Shown piece after piece: positions 51,623 through 60,818 of a stretch of 64,000 nt of DNA. The DNA comes from Burkholderiales bacterium (lineage in GTDB: Bacteria > Pseudomonadota > Gammaproteobacteria > Burkholderiales > SG8-41). Position 1 is the first letter of the stretch. Each line of letters opens with the position of its first letter. Where the stretch lies: assembly GCA_020854035.1 (NCBI GenBank), contig JADZGE010000087.1:62001-126000 (forward strand). The letters run 5' to 3'. The translations under genes were made by a program, and so were the position numbers. The notes under the pieces were generated by a model that saw only the letters and a program-made list of their open reading frames with translations, had not been told where the DNA came from and searched no databases.

Positions 51623-51640
51623 CGGCGCTGGGGAGCGCCG
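51623..51640 (+). other. Hairpin upstream of parA-like gene
   Basis: CGGCGCT pairs perfectly with AGCGCCG around a GGGG loop, inside the 228-bp divergent region (51445-51672) between the UroD-like and ParA genes. The rest of that region is noticeably AT-richer and holds no gene. Confidence 0.4.
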
Positions 51641-51672
51641 CTCGTCCGGGCCGTCATCGCTGCGGGGGCACG

Positions 51673-52437
51673 TTGGCCAGGATTGCCGTATTCAATCAGA
51701 AGGGCGGCGTGGGGAAAACCACCACCACGTTGAACCTTGCCGCCCTGCTTGCCCGGCGCGGGCGGGACCCGCTCATCCTCGATCTCGATCCGCAGGCGCA
51801 CCTCACCAACGTCTGCGGGGTTGCGGTTGCCGCGCCGGAGCGCAGTCTCTACGGGTTCTATGCCGCCGGCGCCTCGCTCGCCGGGCTCATCAGGTTCATC
51901 GGCGCGGGGTTGAAGGTGATTCCCGCGCATCTCGAACTCTCGAAGGTGGATACCCAGTTCGGCAAGGGCCCCAACGTGCTCAACCGGTTGAACGCGGGCA
52001 TCGTCCGCGAGACTCTCAACACCGACCGGCCCATCATCATGGATGTCTGCCCGACGCTGGGGGTGCTCTCCTTGAACAGCGTGTTCGCCGCGGACCGTGT
52101 GCTGGTGCCGATCTCGGCCGATTACCTCGCCACGCGCGGCGCCGAGCAGATGGAGCGCACGCTGCGGGCGCTCGAGCACGTGCTGAAGAAGCGCATGGAG
52201 CGCCGCTACGTGCTCACCCGGTTCGACTCGCGCCGGAAGCTCTCGTGGGAGATCGACCGGGAGCTTCGCGAACGCTACGGCGCCGACGTCTGCGCAACGC
52301 GCATCGCCGAGAGCGTGAGCCTCGCGGAAAGCCCGTCGAAGGGCCGCGACGTTTTTGCCCACGCGCCGGAGAGCCGCGGCGCGCGGGACCACGAGGCACT
52401 GCTCGATGAACTGGAGACGAGCGGGTTCATGCAATAG
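51673..52437 (+). CDS. ParA/MinD-family ATPase (orphan, chromosomal)
   Basis: 254 residues from a TTG start preceded by GGGGG. The deviant Walker A KGGVGKTTTTLNLA, the A' region LILDLDPQAHLTN, and a Walker B-like IIMDVCPTLGVLSLN are all present. ParA ATPases position plasmids, chromosomes or protein assemblies. No parB or parS-like cluster is seen. The gene directly after it encodes a small charged protein that could be the partner. Cargo unknown. Confidence 0.82.
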   Translation: MARIAVFNQKGGVGKTTTTLNLAALLARRGRDPLILDLDPQAHLTNVCGVAVAAPERSLYGFYAAGASLAGLIRFIGAGLKVIPAHLELSKVDTQFGKGPNVLNRLNAGIVRETLNTDRPIIMDVCPTLGVLSLNSVFAADRVLVPISADYLATRGAEQMERTLRALEHVLKKRMERRYVLTRFDSRRKLSWEIDRELRERYGADVCATRIAESVSLAESPSKGRDVFAHAPESRGARDHEALLDELETSGFMQ

Positions 52438-52453
52438 CCCGCGGCGAGATCCC

Positions 52454-52678
52454 GTGAACAAGTACGGCTTCCGGATACGCACTCGCGGCGGCATGCTGGT
52501 GGAAAACCTCCAGCTTCACGCGCGCGACCGCGAGGAGGCCGAGCGCAAGATCAACCAGATCTACCGCCAGTGCTCGATCCTCGAGTGCCAGGAGCTCACG
52601 CCGGTCATCCGGAAGGAAGGTCTCGATCTGGAAGATGTCATCGGACTCATCGCCCGCGAGAAGGTCCGCGCGCCGTGA
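52454..52678 (+). CDS. Small charged protein downstream of ParA, unknown function
   Basis: 74 residues from a GTG, 16 bp after parA. It begins with a strand-rich segment (NKYGFRIRTRGGMLVENLQL) and continues with a helix rich in Arg/Glu (ARDREEAERKINQIYRQC). Two cysteines (CSILEC) follow. No family recognised. Position suggests cotranscription with, and perhaps function as a partner or cargo adaptor of, the ParA ATPase. Confidence 0.6.
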   Translation: MNKYGFRIRTRGGMLVENLQLHARDREEAERKINQIYRQCSILECQELTPVIRKEGLDLEDVIGLIAREKVRAP

Positions 52679-52766
52679 GCCGCGCCGGCTCTCCGCCGAT
52701 GCCGCGCGCGAGGCTGCCGGGCAATGGCGGGGCGATCAGCCCCGCGTCCCGCGGCGGCACGCGCCG

Positions 52767-53291
52767 TCAGGATTCATCCGGGCGCAGCTCCTGCCGGTAG
52801 CGCTTGTAGCGGGCGGAATAGCTCGCGGCGATCCGGTTCACCCCGGCGATCTCCTCGGGAGTGAGTTGCCGCACGATCCTGCCGGGCGAACCGAGCACCA
52901 TCGACCCCTCGGGGATGACCTTGCCTTCGGTGATCAGCGAATTCGCGCCGATCAGGCAGTTGCGCCCGACCTTCGCCCCGTTCAGGATCACGCTCTTGAT
53001 GCCGACGAGGCTGCCTTCGCCGACCGTGCAGCCGTGCAGCATCGCCATGTGCCCGACGCTCACGTTCCTCTCGAGCGTCAGCGGAAAGCCCGGGTCGGCG
53101 TGCAGGACGCAGCCGTCCTGTATCTGCGAGTTCTCGCCGATGGTGATGACCTCGCTGTCGCCGCGCACCACGCAGTTCCACCACACGCTCGCGTTGTCCT
53201 CCAGCACCACCGTGCCGATCACGACCGCGCCGGGCGCGATCCAGTAGTCGCCCTTGCACAGCACGCGCCGCTCGCCGAGGGAATACTTCAT
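52767..53291 (-). CDS. Gamma-class carbonic anhydrase-like hexapeptide-repeat protein
   Basis: 174 residues of left-handed beta-helix: repeated hexapeptides such as VIGTVVLEDNASVWWNCVVR, EVITIGENSQIQDGCVLH and VGRNCLIGANSLITEG. The zinc histidines of the YrdA/CaiE group are seen in VLHADPG, SVGHMAMLHGC. Family members bind zinc and some are weak carbonic anhydrases. It is separated by 7 bp from the end of hppA, on the same strand. Confidence 0.88.
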   Translation of the reverse strand: MKYSLGERRVLCKGDYWIAPGAVVIGTVVLEDNASVWWNCVVRGDSEVITIGENSQIQDGCVLHADPGFPLTLERNVSVGHMAMLHGCTVGEGSLVGIKSVILNGAKVGRNCLIGANSLITEGKVIPEGSMVLGSPGRIVRQLTPEEIAGVNRIAASYSARYKRYRQELRPDES

Positions 53292-53298
53292 GACTCGC

Positions 53299-55371
53299 TC
53301 AGAGCAGCGGCACGATGAGCAGCGCCACGATGCTGATGATCTTGATGAGCGGGTTGACGGCCGGACCCGCGGTGTCCTTGTAGGGATCGCCCACGGTGTC
53401 GCCCGTCACGGCCGCCTTGTGGGCGTCGGAGCCCTTGCCGCCGTGGTTGCCGTCCTCGATGTATTTCTTGGCGTTGTCCCACGCGCCGCCCCCGGTCGTC
53501 ATCGAGATCGCGACGAAGAGCCCGGTGACGATCGTTCCCATCAGCACGCCGCCGAGCGCCTTGACGCCCGCGCCGGGCCCCATCAGCCAGTTCATGCCGA
53601 GGGCGACCACGATCGGCACCAGCACCGGCAGCAACGACGGGATCATCATCTCCTTGATCGCCGCGCGCGTGAGCATGTCCACCGCGCGCGAATAGTCCGG
53701 CTTGGCGGTTCCCTCCATGATGCCCTTGATCTCCCTGAACTGGCGGCGCACCTCGACCACGACGGAGCCGGCGGCACGGCCCACCGCCTCCATCGCCATC
53801 GCGCCGAAGAGGTAGGGCACGAGCCCGCCGATGAAAAGTCCGATCACCACCGCCGGGTCCGACAGGTCGAACACGATCGGCTTGCCCGCCGCCTCGAGCG
53901 CGTGGGTGTAGTCCGCGAAGAGCACGAGCGCGGCGAGGCCGGCCGAGCCGATGGCGTAGCCCTTGGTGACCGCTTTCGTCGTGTTGCCGACCGCGTCGAG
54001 CGGATCGGTGATCGCCCGCACTTCCTTCGGCAGTTCGGCCATCTCCGCGATGCCGCCCGCGTTGTCGGTGATCGGGCCATACGCGTCGAGCGCGACGATG
54101 ATGCCGGTCATGGAGAGCATCGCGGTCGCCGCGATGGCGAGCCCGTAGAGGCCCGCCATGTGGTAGGCCGCGTAGATGCTCGCGCACACGGCGATCACCG
54201 GCCATGCCGTCGCGCGCATCGACACGCCGAGGCCGGCGATGATGTTGGTGGCGTGCCCCGTGGTGGAGGCCGCGGCGACGTGGCGCACCGGGGCGAACTC
54301 CGTCGCCGTGTAGTACTCGGTGATCACCACCATGAGGGCGGTCAGCACGAGGCCCACCAGCGCCGCGCCGAGCAGTTTCAACGGCGTCAACTCCGGGTAT
54401 TGCGCGCTGATGCCGCCCATCATGCCGTAGGTGACCGCGACGAAACCGATCGCCGCGATGACGCCCGAGACGATGACGCCCTTGTAGAGCGCGTTCATGA
54501 TCTTCGAGCCCGGGCTCGCCTTGACGAAGTAGCAGCCGATGATCGAGGCGATTATCGACACGCCGCCGAGCGCGAGCGGATAGGTCGCCGCGAGGCCGGC
54601 GACCTCCGGCTTGGACAGGAGCAGCGCGCCGAGGAGCATGGTCGCGATGATGGTGACCGCGTAGGTCTCGAAGAGGTCGGCCGCCATGCCCGCGCAGTCG
54701 CCGACGTTGTCGCCCACGTTGTCGGCGATCACCGCGGGGTTGCGCGGATCGTCTTCCGGGATGCCGGCCTCCACCTTGCCCACGAGGTCGGCGCCGACGT
54801 CGGCGCCCTTGGTGAATATGCCCCCGCCCAGCCGCGCGAAGATCGAGATGAGCGAGCCGCCGAAGGCGAGGCCGATCAGCGGCTGCGCGATTTCCTTTAT
54901 CGAGGCGCCGTGGGGGGCCGACCCGTGCAGGACCCAGAAAAACGCCGTCACGCCGAGCAGTGCGAGACCCACCACCAGCATGCCGGTTACCGCACCGCCC
55001 CGGAATGCGATGGTGAGCGCCGCGTTGAGGCCCTGCCGGGCCGCCTCCGCAGTGCGCACGTTGGAGCGCACCGACACGTTCATGCCGATGTAGCCGGTCA
55101 ATCCCGAGAGGATGGCGCCGATCGCGAAGCCGATCGCGGTCGACCAGGAGCCCAGCGCGGCGCCGATCAGCACGAAGAGCACCACGCCGACGATCGCGAT
55201 CGTCCTGTACTGGCGGTTGAGGTAGGCCGTCGCGCCCTGCTCGACCGCCGCCGCGATTTCGCGCATGCGCTCGCTCCCAGACGGCTGCGCCAGTATCCAC
55301 CGGATCCAGATGCCGCCAAAGACGATGGCGATGACGGCGCACGCGAACGCAAACAGCAATCCCTGAGACAT
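53299..55371 (-). CDS. hppA: Membrane-bound proton-translocating pyrophosphatase, K+-independent
   Basis: 690 residues, about 16 transmembrane helices. It couples PPi hydrolysis to proton export. Signature sequences: [20 protein letters not shown] (catalytic loop), [32 protein letters not shown] and [18 protein letters not shown]. The lysine in NTTKA marks the K+-independent class; K+-dependent enzymes have alanine there. The next gene upstream encodes a PPi-type phosphofructokinase, a pairing known from methylotrophs and nitrifiers: the pump can recycle or make PPi for glycolysis. Confidence 0.95.
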   Translation of the reverse strand: MSQGLLFAFACAVIAIVFGGIWIRWILAQPSGSERMREIAAAVEQGATAYLNRQYRTIAIVGVVLFVLIGAALGSWSTAIGFAIGAILSGLTGYIGMNVSVRSNVRTAEAARQGLNAALTIAFRGGAVTGMLVVGLALLGVTAFFWVLHGSAPHGASIKEIAQPLIGLAFGGSLISIFARLGGGIFTKGADVGADLVGKVEAGIPEDDPRNPAVIADNVGDNVGDCAGMAADLFETYAVTIIATMLLGALLLSKPEVAGLAATYPLALGGVSIIASIIGCYFVKASPGSKIMNALYKGVIVSGVIAAIGFVAVTYGMMGGISAQYPELTPLKLLGAALVGLVLTALMVVITEYYTATEFAPVRHVAAASTTGHATNIIAGLGVSMRATAWPVIAVCASIYAAYHMAGLYGLAIAATAMLSMTGIIVALDAYGPITDNAGGIAEMAELPKEVRAITDPLDAVGNTTKAVTKGYAIGSAGLAALVLFADYTHALEAAGKPIVFDLSDPAVVIGLFIGGLVPYLFGAMAMEAVGRAAGSVVVEVRRQFREIKGIMEGTAKPDYSRAVDMLTRAAIKEMMIPSLLPVLVPIVVALGMNWLMGPGAGVKALGGVLMGTIVTGLFVAISMTTGGGAWDNAKKYIEDGNHGGKGSDAHKAAVTGDTVGDPYKDTAGPAVNPLIKIISIVALLIVPLL

Positions 55372-55504
55372 GTCAATTCCCCTTCGGTTGTTCGATCACC
55401 GGCGTCGCCGGCCGGCTGCCCCGCGCCGCCTCCCGGCCTCCGTCGGGCGGGGCATCGGGCGCACAGGTCCTTCCCTCGCATCCGCCCGGCGGGCGCGGGC
55501 GCGT

Positions 55505-56767
55505 TCAGATCCTGAACTCGCTCCCGAGCCGCTTCGCCACCGGCGCGTTCCTGAGCTTCACGTACGCCGGCAGCCCGTTGCGGTAGGGCGGGTAGTCCTC
55601 CCCGACGACAAGGGGCGCGAGATACCTGCGGCACTTCGGCGTGATGTGAAAGCCATCCGCGGTGATGAAGTCGCGCGGCATCATCTTCTCCGCGTTGGCG
55701 ACGTCCTTCAGGTCGGCCACTCCGATCTCCCACCGGTAGGGCCTGCTCGATTTCCGCACGATGACGGGCATCACGCCGCTCCTGCCCTTCACGGCGAGTT
55801 CCACCGCCGCCTTGCCCACCGCGTAGGACTGCGCGACGTCGGTGCGCGACGCGACATGGCGCGCCGCGCGCTGCAGGTAGTCGGCCACCGCCCAGTGGTA
55901 CTTGTGCTTGAGCCTGTCCTTCACCAGCTGGGCGAGGAGCGGCGCGACGCCGCCCAGTTGCGCGTGACCGAATGCGTCGCGCAGGCCGGACTCGGAGAGG
56001 AACTTGCCGTCGGGCCGGCGCAACCCCTCGGACGCGGCCACGGCGCAGTAGCCGTGACGGCGCACCGTGTCCTCCACGCGCGCGAGGAACCTGTCCTCGT
56101 CGAACTCGATCTCGGGAAACAGCAGCACGTGCGGCGCCTCGCCTTCGGACTCGGCGGCGAGCCCGCAGGCGGCCGTGATCCAGCCGGCGTGGCGGCCCAT
56201 CACCGCGAGTCTGAAGACCCGGGTGGACGTGCGCCACATCGAAGCGACGTCGTAGCCCGCCTCGCGGATGCTCGTCGCGACGTACTTGGCGACCGATCCG
56301 AACCCGGGACAGCAGTCGGTCACCGCGAGGTCGTTGTCAACCGTCTTCGGGATCCCGATGCAAGAGAGCGGGTAGCCGTGCTCCCGCGCGAACTCAGACA
56401 CCTTGAACGAGGTGTCCGCCGAATCGTTGCCGCCGTTGTAGAAGAAGTACCCGATATCGTGGGCCTGGAAGACTTCGATCAGGCGCTCGTACTGCGCGCG
56501 ATGCTCGTCCGGGCCCTTCAGCTTGTAGCGGCACGAGCCGAATGCGCCGCCCGGCGTCCAGCGCAGCGCCTTCACCGCCGCCGCGGATTCACGCGAGGTA
56601 TCGATGAGGTCCTCGGTGAGCGCCCCGATGATGCCGTCGCGTCCGGCAAGTACCTTCCCGATGCGCTCCCGGTGCCTGCGCGCGGTCTCGATCACCGCGC
56701 ACGCGGTGGCGTTGATGGTGGCGGTAACGCCGCCGGACTGCGCGTAGAAAGCGTTTTTTCTGGCCAT
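55505..56767 (-). CDS. pfp: PPi-dependent 6-phosphofructokinase
   Basis: 420 residues of the bacterial PPi-PFK type. It phosphorylates fructose-6-phosphate reversibly with PPi. Motifs: FYAQSGGVTATINATA, YFFYNGGNDSADTSFK (PPi-site GGNDS), GIPKTVDNDLAVTDCCPGFG (lysine of PKTVDND typical of PPi use) and AVMGRHAGWITAA. ATP enzymes have GGDGS and different residues at these positions. Only 133 bp lie between it and hppA downstream. adk follows on the other side, 70 bp away. Confidence 0.93.
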   Translation of the reverse strand: MARKNAFYAQSGGVTATINATACAVIETARRHRERIGKVLAGRDGIIGALTEDLIDTSRESAAAVKALRWTPGGAFGSCRYKLKGPDEHRAQYERLIEVFQAHDIGYFFYNGGNDSADTSFKVSEFAREHGYPLSCIGIPKTVDNDLAVTDCCPGFGSVAKYVATSIREAGYDVASMWRTSTRVFRLAVMGRHAGWITAACGLAAESEGEAPHVLLFPEIEFDEDRFLARVEDTVRRHGYCAVAASEGLRRPDGKFLSESGLRDAFGHAQLGGVAPLLAQLVKDRLKHKYHWAVADYLQRAARHVASRTDVAQSYAVGKAAVELAVKGRSGVMPVIVRKSSRPYRWEIGVADLKDVANAEKMMPRDFITADGFHITPKCRRYLAPLVVGEDYPPYRNGLPAYVKLRNAPVAKRLGSEFRI

Positions 56768-56837
56768 GATGCGGAATGCCGGGCAAGCCGGGCGCTATTC
56801 TACAGCACGCGAGCGCGGCGCGCGCGGCGCGGCGCCC

Positions 56838-57488
56838 CTACTGCCCGCCCAGCGCGGCGAACATGGCGTCGCGAACGCGCTCCACCGGGCCGGTCGCTTC
56901 TATGCTCACGTAGCGCGGCGGTCCCCTTTTCGAGCGCTCGACGTAATAGTCGACGAGCGGCCTCGTCTGGGCATGATACGTGGTGATCCGGCGCAGTATG
57001 GTCGGCTCGGCGTCATCGGCGCGCTGCACCAGGTCTTCCCCGGTCACGTCGTCCTTGCCCCGGACCTTCGGCGGGTTGTAGACGACGTGGTAGGTGCGTC
57101 CCGATGGCGGGTGCACGCGCCGGCCGGTGAGCCGCCGCAGCACCTCGTCATCGTCGATCCGGAATTCGATGACGAAGTCGAAGTCGAGGTCGGCCTCCTG
57201 CAATGCCCGCGCCTGCGGAATCGTGCGCGGAAAGCCGTCGATGATGTAGCCGTTGGCGCAATCGGCTTCCCTCACGCGCTGCTTGACGAGCTCGATCACG
57301 ACGTGATCCGGCACGAGCTCGCCGCGGTCCATGTAGCGGCGCGCCTCGTTGCCGAGCGGCGTGCCGGCCTTGATCGCCGCGCGCAGCATGTCGCCGGTCG
57401 AAATCTGGGGAATGCGGTACCGGTCCATCAGGAACTGCGCCTGCGTACCCTTGCCCGCCCCGGGCATGCCCAACAGCATCACTTTCAT
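56838..57488 (-). CDS. adk: Adenylate kinase
   Basis: 216 residues, the long-lid form. It interconverts ATP, AMP and ADP. P-loop [14 protein letters not shown] region [27 protein letters not shown], and lid [20 protein letters not shown] followed by [16 protein letters not shown]. The lid has no four-cysteine zinc site. Start at 57488 with GGGAGA upstream. It is part of the conserved envelope-gene neighbourhood with kdsB and lpxK. Confidence 0.96.
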   Translation of the reverse strand: MKVMLLGMPGAGKGTQAQFLMDRYRIPQISTGDMLRAAIKAGTPLGNEARRYMDRGELVPDHVVIELVKQRVREADCANGYIIDGFPRTIPQARALQEADLDFDFVIEFRIDDDEVLRRLTGRRVHPPSGRTYHVVYNPPKVRGKDDVTGEDLVQRADDAEPTILRRITTYHAQTRPLVDYYVERSKRGPPRYVSIEATGPVERVRDAMFAALGGQ

Positions 57489-57550
57489 CGCGATCTCCCG
57501 CGGCGGAATGTAGCATTTCCCGCGCGATCGCGCGGGAGGAAACGAGACGT

Positions 57551-58306
57551 TCAGCGAAGCAGCGCGCGCACCCGGTCCAGGTCGGCCGGCGTGTCCACGC
57601 CCGGACCGGCCGAACGCCGCGTGACGGCCACCGCGATGCGATACCCGTTCGCGAGCGCGCGCAGTTGCTCGAGCGCCTCGAAGCGTTCGAGCGCGGCGGG
57701 CTCGAGGCGCGCGTAACGGCGCAGGAATCCGGCGCGGTAGGCGTAGACGCCGAGATGCCGGTAGGCGGGCAGGCCCGCCGGCAGGCGCCGGATGCCGCCC
57801 GCGAAGGCGTCCCGCGCCCACGGCACCGGCGCCCGGCTGAAATAGAGCGCGTAGCCGGCGCGGTCGAGCACGACCTTGACCACGTTCGCGCTGGCGAACT
57901 CGCGCACCTCGCGGATGGGATGGCAGGCCGTCGACATCTGCGCCGCGCGACGCCGCGCGAGCCCGGTGGCGACGTCGCGGATGAGTCCGGGATCGATGAG
58001 CGGCTCGTCTCCCTGCACGTTGACGATGATGTGCCCGGCGGGGTAGCGGCGGCGCGCGGCGACTTCCGCGAGCCGGTCCGTGCCGCAGGCGTGACGGGCG
58101 CTCGTCATGACGAAGTCGTGCCCGAAGCGGGCGGCGGCCGCGGCGATCTCCGCGTGGTCGGTGGCGATCAGGACCTCCGCGGCGCCGCTGCGCCTCGCCC
58201 GGTCGGCGACGCGCACGACCATCGGCCGGCCGGCGATGTCGGCGAGCGGCTTGCCGGGAAAGCGGCGAGATGCGTGGCGAGCGGGGATGATGACCGAGAA
58301 CTTCAT
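57551..58306 (-). CDS. kdsB: CMP-KDO synthetase (3-deoxy-manno-octulosonate cytidylyltransferase)
   Basis: 251 residues. It activates KDO with CTP for lipopolysaccharide core synthesis. N-terminal [19 protein letters not shown], then [24 protein letters not shown] and [15 protein letters not shown], with ENLEQLRAL-like [14 protein letters not shown] near the end. Cytoplasmic. The start codon (58306) sits next to an inverted word repeat that separates it from the Trm112 gene. Confidence 0.95.
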   Translation of the reverse strand: MKFSVIIPARHASRRFPGKPLADIAGRPMVVRVADRARRSGAAEVLIATDHAEIAAAAARFGHDFVMTSARHACGTDRLAEVAARRRYPAGHIIVNVQGDEPLIDPGLIRDVATGLARRRAAQMSTACHPIREVREFASANVVKVVLDRAGYALYFSRAPVPWARDAFAGGIRRLPAGLPAYRHLGVYAYRAGFLRRYARLEPAALERFEALEQLRALANGYRIAVAVTRRSAGPGVDTPADLDRVRALLR

Positions 58307-58383
58307 CGGGAATCAGGATCCGGGACCCGGGATTCGGAGCGCCGCCGCGCGGCGTGAACGTGGCGGCTGGATCCTGAATCCGG
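58307..58383. repeat. Short-period inverted repeat between Trm112 and kdsB, GAATCAGGATCC words
   Basis: Left arm CGGGAATCAGGATCCGGG, ACCCGGGATTCGGAG (58307-58339). Right arm TGGATCCTGAATCCGGAATC (58368-58387), whose reverse complement repeats TTCAGGATCC and GGATTCCGGATT. The arms would pair over 9-12 bp. The left arm begins at the kdsB start codon and the right arm ends at the Trm112 stop codon. Confidence 0.65.
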
Positions 58384-58387
58384 AATC

Positions 58388-58567
58388 CTAGATTTCTTCC
58401 TCCGGCGGGAGTTTTCGCGCCTCCTCCTCCAGCATCACCGGAATGTCGTCCACCACCGGGTAGGCGAGCCGGCACGGGCGGCACACGAACTCCCCCGGGC
58501 TCTTGCGGTAGAGGAGGGGGCCCTTGCAGAGCGGGCAGACCAGCACGTCGAGCAGCTTGCTGTCCAT
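58388..58567 (-). CDS. Trm112-family zinc protein (YcaR-like)
   Basis: 59 residues (ATG at 58567, TAG at 58388). Four cysteines C11-x2-C14 and C29-x2-C32 form a zinc ribbon: [15 protein letters not shown] and [19 protein letters not shown]. Trm112 proteins partner methyltransferases or are left as conserved small zinc proteins. Its position between lpxK and kdsB is conserved in betaproteobacteria. The stop codon lies at the edge of the word repeat. Confidence 0.92.
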   Translation of the reverse strand: MDSKLLDVLVCPLCKGPLLYRKSPGEFVCRPCRLAYPVVDDIPVMLEEEARKLPPEEEI

Positions 58568-58610
58568 GGCAGGCAGACCTGTCGGGGAAATCAGTGAAGC
58601 TCCGGCGCGC

Positions 58611-59648
58611 TCACGGCCGCCGCCCCGGCCCGGCGCCCGCCGCGGCGTCGAGCCGCCGGAGCACGAATTCGCCGAAACCCGCCGTCATCTCGGCCTCCAC
58701 CGGCAGCACCCAGTGCGTTTCGCACCCGAATTCGCGGCATTTTACCGCATCCTTCTCGGTCATCACGACCGCTCCGGCACCGGGAAAATCGAGGTCGGCG
58801 GCCCGGAAGCGGTGATGGTCGGGGAACGGGTGAGCGACGAACGTGAGGCCAAGCCGCTGCAGGTGGCGGAAGAAGCGGTCGGGGTCCCCGATTCCGGCGA
58901 CGGCGTGCAGCGGGCGGCCGCGCAGTTCACCGGGGAGGGCGCGATGCGATTCGTTCACGAGGTTGTAGAACTCCCCGCCCCGCAGCGTCATGCCGAAGCG
59001 CGGCACCCCCGCCGCGCGCGGGCCGCCCGGGGCGGGCGTCGCGTCATCGCCCTCGTTGACGACGATCGCGTCGACCGACGAGAGTCGCGACGGCGGCTCG
59101 CGCAGCGGCCCCGCCGGGAGGAGCCAGCCGTTGCCGAGGCCGCGCGCGGCGTCCACCACGCAAAGCTCCACCGTGCGCGCGAGCCCGTAGTGCTGCAGGC
59201 CGTCGTCGCTGATCAGGACGTCGCAGCGGGGCCGCGCGGCGAGCAGCGCGCCTGCCGCGGCGCGGCGGTCCGCGCCGGTCCAGGTCTCGCAGCCGCTGCG
59301 GCGCGCGATGAGCACCGGCTCGTCGCCGCAATCCGACGGGTCCGTGTCCGGTGTCACGCGGCAGGGCGCGGTGCGACGGCCCCCGTAGCCGCGGCTCACG
59401 ATGCCCGGCTCGCGGCCTCGCGCGCGCAGGAAGTTCGCGAGCCACAGCACCGCCGGCGTCTTCCCGGTGCCGCCCACGCGCAGGTTGCCCACCACGACGA
59501 CCGGCACCGGCAGCGTGAGCGCGGTAGCGAGGCCGTTCCGGTAGGCGGCCCGCCGCAGGCCGGCCGCCGCGCGAAAGAGGAGACTCAACGGGAAGAGCAG
59601 CGCGGAGACCGGGGTGACGCGTTCCCAGTGTGCGGCGAGCCAGCTCAT
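58611..59648 (-). CDS. lpxK: Tetraacyldisaccharide 4'-kinase
   Basis: 345 residues. It phosphorylates the lipid A disaccharide at 4'. N-terminal membrane-associated helix ([20 protein letters not shown]), P-loop [30 protein letters not shown] (catalytic D) and [22 protein letters not shown]. The start at 59648 (MSWLAAHW) is preferred over 59681 by family length. Located between exbD and the Trm112 gene on one strand. Confidence 0.95.
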   Translation of the reverse strand: MSWLAAHWERVTPVSALLFPLSLLFRAAAGLRRAAYRNGLATALTLPVPVVVVGNLRVGGTGKTPAVLWLANFLRARGREPGIVSRGYGGRRTAPCRVTPDTDPSDCGDEPVLIARRSGCETWTGADRRAAAGALLAARPRCDVLISDDGLQHYGLARTVELCVVDAARGLGNGWLLPAGPLREPPSRLSSVDAIVVNEGDDATPAPGGPRAAGVPRFGMTLRGGEFYNLVNESHRALPGELRGRPLHAVAGIGDPDRFFRHLQRLGLTFVAHPFPDHHRFRAADLDFPGAGAVVMTEKDAVKCREFGCETHWVLPVEAEMTAGFGEFVLRRLDAAAGAGPGRRP

Positions 59649-59709
59649 GTGCGGGTGACCGGGGAACCGCGCGGCCCGCATGCGCCGCTCGCCGCGCTCC
59701 GGTCGGCGG

Positions 59710-60129
59710 TCAATTCGCGGCGGCCTGCGTGGTGAAGGTGATCCTGCCGTAGCCGGCCATGCGGGCCGCTTCCATCACGGTGATGACCGACTGGTGCGGG
59801 GCACGGGCATCGGCGCTGATGACGACGATCGGCTCCTTCATGGCGCCGCCGACGCGTTTCAGCTCCTGGCTCAAGGGCGCCGAGCCGCTTTGCGCCAGCG
59901 CCCGCTTGTTGACCGAGTAGTTGCCTTGCGCGTCGACCGCGACGTCGATCTGGTCGGCGCGCTCGGGCTGGCGCTCGGCTTCGGCGGTCGGCAGGTTGAT
60001 CTGGAGCTCCGCGTATCGCGAGTAGGTGGTCGTGACCATCAGGAAGATGAGGATCACGAGCAGCACGTCGATCAACGGGATGAAGTTGATCTCGGGCTCT
60101 TCGCGGAACGCCCGCGGACGCAGTCTCAT
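59710..60129 (-). CDS. exbD: ExbD/TolR-type biopolymer transport protein
   Basis: 139 residues. One transmembrane helix near residues 16-36 contains the essential aspartate (FIPLIDVLLVILIFLMV). A periplasmic domain with the pattern AELQINLPTAEAERQ and VVISADARAPHQSVI follows. With the ExbB-like partner it forms a proton-driven motor energising outer-membrane transport or the Tol system. ATGA overlap with exbB. Confidence 0.93.
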   Translation of the reverse strand: MRLRPRAFREEPEINFIPLIDVLLVILIFLMVTTTYSRYAELQINLPTAEAERQPERADQIDVAVDAQGNYSVNKRALAQSGSAPLSQELKRVGGAMKEPIVVISADARAPHQSVITVMEAARMAGYGRITFTTQAAAN

Positions 60130-60743
60130 GCCTGGCGCTCGCCCTGCACGATCTCGACCAGCTTGATCGCCTGCAGCTCCATGTCGACCAGCATGGCGTC
60201 GACCTTGGAGCGGAAATGACGGTAGAAAATCATCGAGGGCACGGCGACCACCAGCCCGAAGGCGGTGTTGTAGAGCGCGATGGAAATGCCGTGCGCGAGC
60301 ACCAGCGGATTGCTGCCCTGCGGCGTCTGCGAACCGAAGATCTCGATCATGCCGATGACCGTGCCGAAGAGCCCTAGGAGCGGCGCGATCGCGGCGATGG
60401 TGCCGAGCGTCGTGAGAAACCGCTCGAGGTCGATCGCGACGGAGCGCCCCGCCTCCTCGATCGCCTCCTTGACGATCGACGCCGGGCTCTTGACGTTCTT
60501 CAGCCCCGCCGCGAACACCTGGCCGAGCGGCGACCCGCCCGCCAGGCGCGACATCGACTGGGGCGAAACCCCGTTCTGGCGATACTCCTGCACCACCTGC
60601 GGCATGAGCTTCGGCGGCATCACGATGCCGGCGCGCAGCGACCACAGCCGCTCGCCGATGATCGCCAGCGCAATGACCGATGCGAGTATCAGCGGCCAGA
60701 TCGGCCAGCCCGCCGCTTCCACGAGTGCGAACACGCGCTGCAT
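60126..60743 (-). CDS. exbB: ExbB/TolQ-type motor protein
   Basis: 205 residues with three membrane helices (about 12-35, 112-135, 155-180) and the MotA/TolQ/ExbB proton-channel pattern: LERFLTTLGTIAAIAPLLGL, FGTVIGMIEIFG, and AHGISIALYNTAFGLVVAVP. The stop overlaps the exbD start by four bases. Together with exbD, lpxK, Trm112 and kdsB it forms one gene string. Divergent from xseA across 75 bp. Confidence 0.94.
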   Translation of the reverse strand: MQRVFALVEAAGWPIWPLILASVIALAIIGERLWSLRAGIVMPPKLMPQVVQEYRQNGVSPQSMSRLAGGSPLGQVFAAGLKNVKSPASIVKEAIEEAGRSVAIDLERFLTTLGTIAAIAPLLGLFGTVIGMIEIFGSQTPQGSNPLVLAHGISIALYNTAFGLVVAVPSMIFYRHFRSKVDAMLVDMELQAIKLVEIVQGERQA

Positions 60744-60818
60744 CCCCCCTTGAAACTGGCCGTAATTTATCCGCGGATGCGGTTTTCAGCAAGTTGAAGT
60801 TCGGAATAGAATCGATCC

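Noticed and set aside
58307..58383. Intrinsic terminator between Trm112 and kdsB
   Set aside because: The inverted words pair only imperfectly over a long loop and no T tract follows; the genes look cotranscribed.
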